DNA of 64,000 nt from Chrysoporthe austroafricana (lineage: Eukaryota; Ascomycota; Sordariomycetes; Diaporthales; Cryphonectriaceae). Below, piece by piece: positions 57,471 through 64,000 of this stretch; the stretch's first letter is position 1; every line of letters starts with the position of its first letter. The notes beneath the pieces are model-generated. The model did no database searches and was not told the DNA's origin. It saw only the letters and a program-made list of their open reading frames with translations. The position numbers and the translations under genes are program-made. The stretch lies in NCBI GenBank assembly GCA_001051155.2, contig JYIP02000001.1:2542001-2606000 (forward strand). The letters are read 5' to 3'.

Positions 57471-59662
57471 GGGGAGAGGCTGGACTCGGACCGGGTTGGG
57501 CTTCCCAATGGCTCTGCTCTGGCTGCAGAGTGCGCTGCTTGCCAGCGCTTTGCCTCCCATACTGTGCAGCAGCATAACGTACCTGATGGTTCCCAGTACG
57601 TACCCAGATCGATCGGCCAGCCAGCCCGCGACCATTGGCTGCCGACATGCGATGAATCAGGAACGTAGCTTCATCTCAGCCAGGACGCCCCGCCGGTCGC
57701 GGTGTGCCGTCTTCCCCCATCCGGGTTATCTGCCCTATTTCCGTATGCGTCCCGCCGGGATGGTGGTGGCAGCACTGGCCCACGCCTCGGCCCCTGCCCG
57801 CCGTACTGGGTGCAGCGTGCTGGGGGTTGCCGTGCTATACCGCAGTAGCACTACCCAGCAGGCGGGCTGTGCAGGCGCAGATCGGCAGCGGGCTAGTATC
57901 GCGACTCGTAAGAAGGTACAGGGCCACAGGGCGTGCTGGGGCCGCTGGGCAGTACAGGCGATACCAGCTACAGTACCCAGTCGTGCCAGTCAGCGGTACC
58001 CCAGTAGCAGTACTACTTACCTGCCAGGGAGCGTTCCGTCGCCCAATCGCATGAGCAGGGCATTCCACAGGGAGATGAACCTGCCACGACAGCCACGCCG
58101 CCGGCCTCTGGGCGATCCCGCCATGTGACATTTGGGGGCCCTCACTAGCTAAGCACGGTGTTATGCTGCCGTGCACTGGGCAGGACTCGGTTGCTACTCC
58201 TATGGCTCCAGCGCCATGTCGGAATGTCGACTCGACCTGCCCTTCGTCCGTACCCAGTCGTGCCAGTGCCAGCATGGCATGGCCGGCGCGCCATGACCAT
58301 GACCTGGACCTGAACCTGGACCTGGCCCCGGACCTGGCATCTAGTGGTGACGACCTGACACCTTGGCTGAGGGCAGGTCCTTGTCTGACGATCTTGGGAC
58401 GAGAGGGGGAAGAGGGAGAGAGGCAAAGCCCCCCTGGTCAAAGAGACCTCCGCCGCCGTCGCCGCCGTCGCCGCCACCTCCCCCCCTCCCACGAGCTTCG
58501 CCCTGCTTGTTGTGGGGACCCGTCTGGAATCTGCACGGCTGCCGCCCACAGGAACACGCCCCTCTGTCTCTCACACCTTCCACGTAGAGAGGACCGTGGG
58601 GACGTGTTCGTGTGAGGAATGCGTGTCGTCCCCGCATATGGAAAACAAGGAAAGCTAAAAACACACATACAAAAGAAGAAAAAAGAGAAACATCTCTGGC
58701 TTGCTCCTCGGCACTGTTCCCGGCTGATCGAAACCCGAGCGCATCGGCCCCCATCCCCTCGTCCCTCTTCCCTCCCTTCTTCCCAAACCTCTCCCTCTCC
58801 CTCTCCCTCTTGCTCTCGTCCCAGCCGAGGTCCTCTCTCGTCTTCCCATGCGCGTCCTCATTACCCAGTACCTGCCGTGCTGCGTGCCCAGCTGCTAGCG
58901 CACGCAGCATAGTAAGCAGCTCTGCACTGTACGTACTACTGGGTGCTGTACTTATATGGTAGCGCGTTCGTTGCACCACCCGCTGGACCCTGATGCCTGT
59001 GTCTCCTTTCATTAAACACGATCTGGGAGGGTTGGTTGCAGTCTAGCGGCGCCGCCTCACCCAATCAGTCCCTAGGGTGCAGATCGAGTACCGAGTTGGG
59101 TCTTCTTGGCCTTCGCAGCTCGGCCTGGCACGCCCCTCGCATTGGATCACAATCGCATTGATCGATAGATCGGCCCCCCTCCCTCCTCAGCTCGCTGCCG
59201 CGGCGTTGGCGCCACTGCGGCATGTGGCAGCTCTCTAGGCCCCCTTCCGGCCGTGCTAGTGCGTGCCTGCCCACGCCCGCCTGGCCGCCTCCGTGCCAGC
59301 GTGCCTGGCTGGCGCTGTTGAACCCTGCCGTGCTTGCCAAGGCGGCCCCGTTTTCTCCTCTGGGGAGGTGCGCTATACCACCGTAGCCACCTAATTTAAC
59401 ACCCCCCCCTTTTTTTTTTCTCCTTCTTGCTGCTGGTGCTGGTAACATCACCGCCTCGGCTCATGCACGGCAGCATCAGCACTACTGCGTCCTCGTCCCC
59501 ACGCGTCGGCAAGTCTTCAGTCGTTCCGTGGTAGGGGTTCCTGGGGAATCCACAGCGGACAAGACGTTACCGGCCCCGTCTCCTCCGGCCATCGCCAGCG
59601 GGCTTGACGAGAGCTTGATGGTGCTATGTCTCTCGACACCGATTAACCCATCGCCCTCGACA

Positions 59663-61273
59663 ATGTCCCGGCCCCAGAGCATCCTGTCCCACCCGGGCGG
59701 ACTCCTCGACGGCGCGCAGGATGCCACCAGGTCCACATGGCTATACCTCCGCCGCACGCTCTCGGCGGGCCGACCCGTCGCCATGTTGACCCCCTCTGCC
59801 CTCCTCCGCGGCGCGAGAGCCCTCATCGCGCCCAGGCACGCGTCCGACGAGAAGGACGGCGGCGGGGGCGGCGGCGGCAGGGGCGGCGGCAAGCCCCTCC
59901 GCCCGACCGCGTACCTGGACGGCCTGCGCGGCTTCGCCGCCTTCATGGTCTACTGGCAGCACCACACGCTGTGGTCCCACGCCTACGTCGAGGGCAGGAG
60001 CCAGGACATCTTTGAGAACGCCTGGGGCTGGAAGGGCCACTACCACCTTGCCACCTTCTACGGCACCCGCGTCTTCTTCACCGGCGGCCACCTCGCCGTC
60101 GCCACCTTCTATGTCATCTCCGGCTACGTCCTCATCCTCAAGGCTCTGCAGCTCATCCAGAACGGCCAGCCCGCCCGCGTCGGCGAGGTCGTCGCATCCG
60201 CCCTCTTCCGCCGCTGGTTCCGGCTCTACATACCGCTCATCGTCACCACCTTCGTCTACGTCACCTCCTGGCACCTGTTCGGCATCTGGAACTCGCAGCT
60301 TGACGCCAAGGACACCTACCTGGAGGAGGTCTGGAACTGGTACGTCGAGTTCAAGAACTTCAGCTTCGTCTTCAAGGAGGGCCCCATGTGGCCGTCTTAC
60401 AACGGCCACCTGTGGTCCATCCCGCTCGAGATGCGCGGCTCCGTCATCACCTACGTCGCCGCCCTGACCCTGGCCCGCGCCACCACGCGGGCCCGCCTGC
60501 TTTGCGAGGTCGGTCTCATCGTCTACTTCCTGTACGTGTGCGACGCCTGGTACGCCGCCGTCTTCATGTCCGGCATGCTGCAGTGCGACCTCGACCTGCT
60601 CGCCCGCCGGCCCGGCCCCGACAGCGGCTTCCCGGCCTTCCTCCGCCGCCTCGAGCCCCACAAGACCCGCATCTACGCCGGCCTCCTGCTCGTCGCCGCT
60701 TACCTCGGCGGCGTCCCTGCCCACACCCGCGAGCTCGACGACCTGCGCGCCAATCCGGGCTGGTACTGGCTCTCCTACCTGAAGCCGCAGGCCGTCTTCG
60801 ACCCCAAGTGGTTCTACCTCGCCATCGCCTCCAACTGCCTCGTCGCTGCCATCCCGCGCTTGCCCCCGCTCAAGCGCTTCTTCGAGGGCCCCTTCTGCCA
60901 GTACCTCGGCCGAATCGCCTTCTCCCTCTACCTCGTCCACGGGCCCGTCCTCGTCGTCCTCGGCGACCGCGTCTACCATGCCGTCGGCTTCGTCGCCCCG
61001 CAAGAGAAGACCCGCGAGATGCTGGCCGGCTGGGTCAACCGGGTCCCGCTGCCCATTGCCGGCCCCCTGGGCCTCGAGCCCGCCTTCCTGCTGCCCCACA
61101 TCATCCTGCTGCCCATCACCCTGTGGCTGTCGGACTTCGTGACCCGGACGGTCGACGAGCCATCCGTCCGTTTCGCCCAGTGGTTCTGGAAGTTCATACA
61201 GCAGGAGGAGCAGCCGGCGCCGCGCGCCGTCGAGAACGGGGCGGCCACCTCGCAAGGGGCGAGAGTGGCGTGA
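59663..61273 (+). CDS. Acyltransferase-3 family membrane protein
   Basis: Single exon; 536 aa from the ATG at 59663, which begins MSRPQSILS; an in-frame ATG at 59528 would add 45 residues. A Gly-rich linker (about 70-80) precedes the family start YLDGLRGFAAFMVYWQHH (about 88), the conserved motif with catalytic-type His of acyltransferase-3 enzymes. Further signals are FFTGGHLAVATFYVISGYVL, RRWFRLYIPL and YLGRIAFSLYLVHGPVLV. About eight to ten hydrophobic segments predict a polytopic membrane protein. Such enzymes move acyl groups onto sugars or other acceptors across a membrane; in fungi several serve secondary metabolism or surface glycans. The acceptor is unknown. The gene is very GC-rich, so a large antisense ORF exists across it and is a shadow. 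Confidence 0.9.
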   Translation: MSRPQSILSHPGGLLDGAQDATRSTWLYLRRTLSAGRPVAMLTPSALLRGARALIAPRHASDEKDGGGGGGGRGGGKPLRPTAYLDGLRGFAAFMVYWQHHTLWSHAYVEGRSQDIFENAWGWKGHYHLATFYGTRVFFTGGHLAVATFYVISGYVLILKALQLIQNGQPARVGEVVASALFRRWFRLYIPLIVTTFVYVTSWHLFGIWNSQLDAKDTYLEEVWNWYVEFKNFSFVFKEGPMWPSYNGHLWSIPLEMRGSVITYVAALTLARATTRARLLCEVGLIVYFLYVCDAWYAAVFMSGMLQCDLDLLARRPGPDSGFPAFLRRLEPHKTRIYAGLLLVAAYLGGVPAHTRELDDLRANPGWYWLSYLKPQAVFDPKWFYLAIASNCLVAAIPRLPPLKRFFEGPFCQYLGRIAFSLYLVHGPVLVVLGDRVYHAVGFVAPQEKTREMLAGWVNRVPLPIAGPLGLEPAFLLPHIILLPITLWLSDFVTRTVDEPSVRFAQWFWKFIQQEEQPAPRAVENGAATSQGARVA

Positions 61274-61802
61274 GCTGAATGTAAGAATAAATATATATAT
61301 CATCAATGTTTCGATCCGCAGACAATAGATCGCAATAGTAATGACAAAATGAAGCAATACGGGATAGCAGGCGCATAGCCCAGGGGTAGCCCTGCCCGAA
61401 CGTGACTTGATCCGGATAGTATGTCTTCGATGTCTTGCGTAGTCTGTCGAATCCAGTGCTTCTCGTCTCGTCTCGGGGTATTGAAAGACAATGCAGGCGT
61501 TCAAATCGAGAATTCGAAGCTGTCCACTCCCATCCCTCCCCGAAGCGGACTCCTGATCCCCCTTTGCAGCCCCTCGTGGATATGAATGATAATCGGTTCA
61601 CACGCCTCATACAATACAAAGGGGAGGCTGTTGAAATTATCCGTCTGTGGTTTGGCCGCGGTGATTACATACCGTTGTATAATCAGTTACCCGACCCCTC
61701 GCCGCGAGAAACGACTGACCTGGGACCAGACTTCAGCCCAGCATGTTGTATGGTGATAGCCAGCACGTAGCATGGCGTCCGGAAGATACATACCACTCTT
61801 GG
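61274..61802. other. Short spacer, no gene seen
   Basis: About 530 bp downstream of the acyltransferase gene, containing a TATATATA run near 61290. No coding region supported. Confidence 0.5.
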
Positions 61803-62715
61803 CTAGATGTATTCCATCTCCACTTCAAAACAGACCTCTCTCTCGCCGTTTTGTAACCTAGTACCGTGAAATTCTACCAATCCTCCGAGGCAAAGGGAGC
61901 CAACCTCTTCTCTGGGTAGCCATGCGGAATACCAGTTGCCAGACTGTGGCTGCCCGTGTAGGTGCGCCCTCGTACAACAGCTGGAGAACGCACGATATCC
62001 CGCGGAGATCGGCCCTCTGCCACTGAGAACGGGGCCCAACACGAACCATCGAGCTTGGTCTCTGGATAGGCACACACAATCACAAGAAGAGACCTCGTCA
62101 CGGAGCCCTCGAGGCGATCACCTCCCAATAGCCCCTCGGCCTCTTCCACACCTTCGCAGCCAGCCAACCCCGTATGTCCAGCTCAAGCACAAACGCCACG
62201 AAAACGACCTGCCGCGCGGGCGCACTCGGCCGACATCGTCGCGTATTCCAGCACCTCCCCCGTGAAACCTTCTACCTCAGAGCTGACTAGGAACACGAAC
62301 GGCCCGCCAGGCAAAGGTCTTCGGTAAGCCAGGCCCACGAGCTCGTCCTCGGCGTTGGCGTACTCTAGGGCGTACGCCCCGAGTTTGGGCCCGAAGAGCG
62401 AGGTGGCCCGCGCGTAGTAGAGGGCGGCCCGCCATCCTCGGTCGTGCCGATGAGGGCGTAGGTCTAGGTGAGCATCCTAGTGTCCATCCTCTGGGCCGCG
62501 AGCTGTTTCTGGTGCCACCGGAGGAGGAGCGGCGCCGGTAGGAAGAGGACCGTCAGCGCCAGCACCGGCTGCCAGGGGAAGAGGGCGGCGGTGGTCGCAG
62601 GTGGGATCGAGTAGTGGATGGGGTTGCCGCTCCGGCCGCTCCGGGCCCCGCTGGTCTCGGTGGTCGCTGCCGCGGCCCGCTTCCCTGGGCAGGCGAGGCG
62701 GGGTTGTCTTTTTTA
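61803..62715 (-). pseudogene. Degraded gene encoding a former membrane-associated protein
   Basis: On the minus strand, coding-looking text appears in pieces in different frames. The first (about 62715-62478) encodes a Ser/Thr/Ala-rich stretch and then a hydrophobic segment, ALFPWQPVLALTVLFLPAPLLL, followed by RWHQKQLAAQRMDTRMLT and a TAG. The same frame continues past the stop as TYALIGTTEDG. A second frame then takes over as GWRAALYYARATSLFGPKLGAY, then YANAEDELVGLAYRRP and VFLVSSEVEGFTGEVLEYATMS. A third frame continues near 62205 (RQVVFVAFVLELDIRGWLAAKVW). A last open piece ends at 61803 (NWYSAWLPREEVG ... CFEVEMEYI). Good protein-like composition broken by a stop and frame changes fits a pseudogene. 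Introns could explain some of the frame changes but not easily the in-frame TAG. Family not recognised. Confidence 0.4.
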
Positions 62716-64000
62716 CATGATCATCATCAAGGCCAGTTTGGTCGTGGTTTGAGAACGCTGAAGCCGGGCTGAAGCCAGGGGACGATCCTATAAAGAGTCC
62801 CCTACGCCTCACGTAGGCTAGCAATAACGACCCCGACGCGGAGGTGCGGCTTCATCAATACATGCGGCCCGCAGGAAGAACCAAATCCGGATGCGCATTG
62901 AAGTCGACCTTTGAAGCACTATGCAACCTGCGGAGATAGTCGATGCTTGACTGTACCCCATAAGTGGTCCAGCTCCAAGCACAGTACGCCGCTCGCGTTT
63001 GCTCTAAACGAGCGGCTGCCGCCAGGGAGCCGCAACGCCCTCAACCTCGATAATGCGAAATATCACCCGTGGTCAGTCCGCATCGCACTGGGCGCTTGTC
63101 CACAGTTCTAGACGCCCCAGATTGTGAAAGCAAGACCCTTATATGCATGATTTCAACATAAGCCCCAGAACGTTAAGGTCAAGGCGGGGCCAGACCCAGC
63201 AGTCACACTGCATCTCGTGCTGGAATGGAAGAGCGTGACTCGTGACATGAAGCTGAATTTGGTCAAGTGCTCTGATGCGTCCGGTACCGTTGCTGTAGGG
63301 TGAAAATATACACAGAATATGCATAAAGTTACGAGATTAGGACGCAGCCCCATGCAAGATGCAACCAGGGGAAAAGAAAAGAAGAGAAAAGAAAGGAAGA
63401 GCATCACTAGAAATTCTTGAACAGAGAAACTTGCTCCTGCCTAGGCATGGTTTCTTGAGATTGCAGGAGCACACAGGTGTCTAAGCACGCTGTCTTGATA
63501 AAAAGTCTTGTCTATATAGTCTGTGCTTACTCGACTCGAAAAAAGAAGCCACTGACTATAGCTCAACTTTGTTGAAGAGATATTAGTAGCTCCCCCTAGG
63601 TCAGTCGAACCTAGCAGACAAGAGATCTTTAGAGCGGGCAGGGAAGCAATGCTCTTGAATAAGTAATAACAAGACAGTAACTAACACTGTTTACTTTGAT
63701 TTGACGCAAGAGAACGAACAGCTCACTCAAATTGGCTCAGTCGCTGGTTGTCGGATCTACAATCAACTTCATTAACAAAATTTTACAAACTTTCGCCTGA
63801 GCTATGTTAACTGCACAAGTCAGAATGCCCATTTCCTAATAGGGGAGCTTTCGTGTCGTTCTGGCGAATGACGGCCCGAGTAATCAACAAGAGGGCTCCG
63901 GTAGCACCCTATTCTTACGGAAATAATAGGAACGTGGGGTCTAGCCCAGCAAACAATCACACCCGTCAAGCGGCCCACTCGGCGAGACCCGATCAGCCCA
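62716..64000. other. Right-edge region, no gene seen
   Basis: About 1.3 kb to the window end with no convincing ORF. A purine-rich GAAAA/GAAGA tract lies near 63370-63402. Confidence 0.5.

Larger units (their letters stand above)
56781..59662. other. Divergent spacer rich in simple repeats
   Basis: About 2.9 kb between the GT32 gene (-) and the acyltransferase gene (+). It includes a GT/AC-rich stretch near 56800-56845 and another of CA type near 57295-57362. A G-rich array with pentamer repeats lies at 57411-57470. An 18-bp direct repeat lies at 57973 and 58250. GCC/GTC trinucleotides occur near 58452-58482 and CTGGAC-like hexamers near 58300-58340. ORFs here are driven by these repeats; I call no gene. 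Confidence 0.55.

Noticed and set aside
59741..61504. 587-codon ORF on the minus strand
   Set aside because: It is the antisense shadow of the very GC-rich acyltransferase gene, with acidic low-complexity composition and no motif.

Overview
The window reads as nuclear DNA of a filamentous ascomycete (Pezizomycotina, most likely a Sordariomycete; the class is inference). Most genes carry short spliceosomal introns of about 48-310 nt, with GTRNGT-type donors, CTRAC-like branch sites and YAG acceptors. Gene families such as a FluG-type protein, a NACHT-TPR protein, GH76 with a GPI tail, DUF3405, GT32 and 2EXR are typical of these fungi. Genes lie on both strands, separated by long spacers with no visible coding sequence. 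No rRNA, CRISPR array or intact transposon was recognised. The exon joins given were chosen by reading-frame continuity and have no transcript support.

Left part (1-13.5 kb). A FluG-like amidohydrolase/glutamine-synthetase gene is cut by the left edge. It is followed by a probable signalling or incompatibility-type block: a protein kinase fused to ankyrin repeats (4348-8037, +), a helical-domain pseudokinase (8130-9934, -) and a NACHT-TPR STAND/NLR-like protein (10187-13535, +). The last two are divergent and share a 252-bp promoter region. This is the most interesting locus in the window.

Middle part (16-48 kb). Two secreted or surface enzymes come first: a GPI-type GH76 mannosidase/transglycosidase and a pepsin-like protease. 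A MYND zinc-finger gene is convergent with a 2OG-Fe(II) oxygenase gene. Then come an SRPK-type kinase, an uncharacterised 515-aa protein, a 2EXR protein, ethanolamine-phosphate cytidylyltransferase (phosphatidylethanolamine synthesis), an uncharacterised 561-aa protein, the mRNA-export factor RAE1/Gle2, a probable mitochondrial protein, and a zinc-finger protein with a tandem 33-residue duplication. A degenerate tRNA-like Pol III promoter lies just upstream of the cytidylyltransferase gene.

Right part (48-64 kb). Three secretory-pathway or membrane genes are spread along this part: a DUF3405 type II membrane protein, a GT32 (Och1-like) glycosyltransferase with an unusual second membrane anchor, and an acyltransferase-3 family membrane protein. 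The last two are divergent across a 2.9-kb spacer that holds a strong G-quadruplex-type repeat. Beyond them is a degraded gene on the minus strand with a nonsense codon and frame shifts, then about 1.2 kb with no visible gene.
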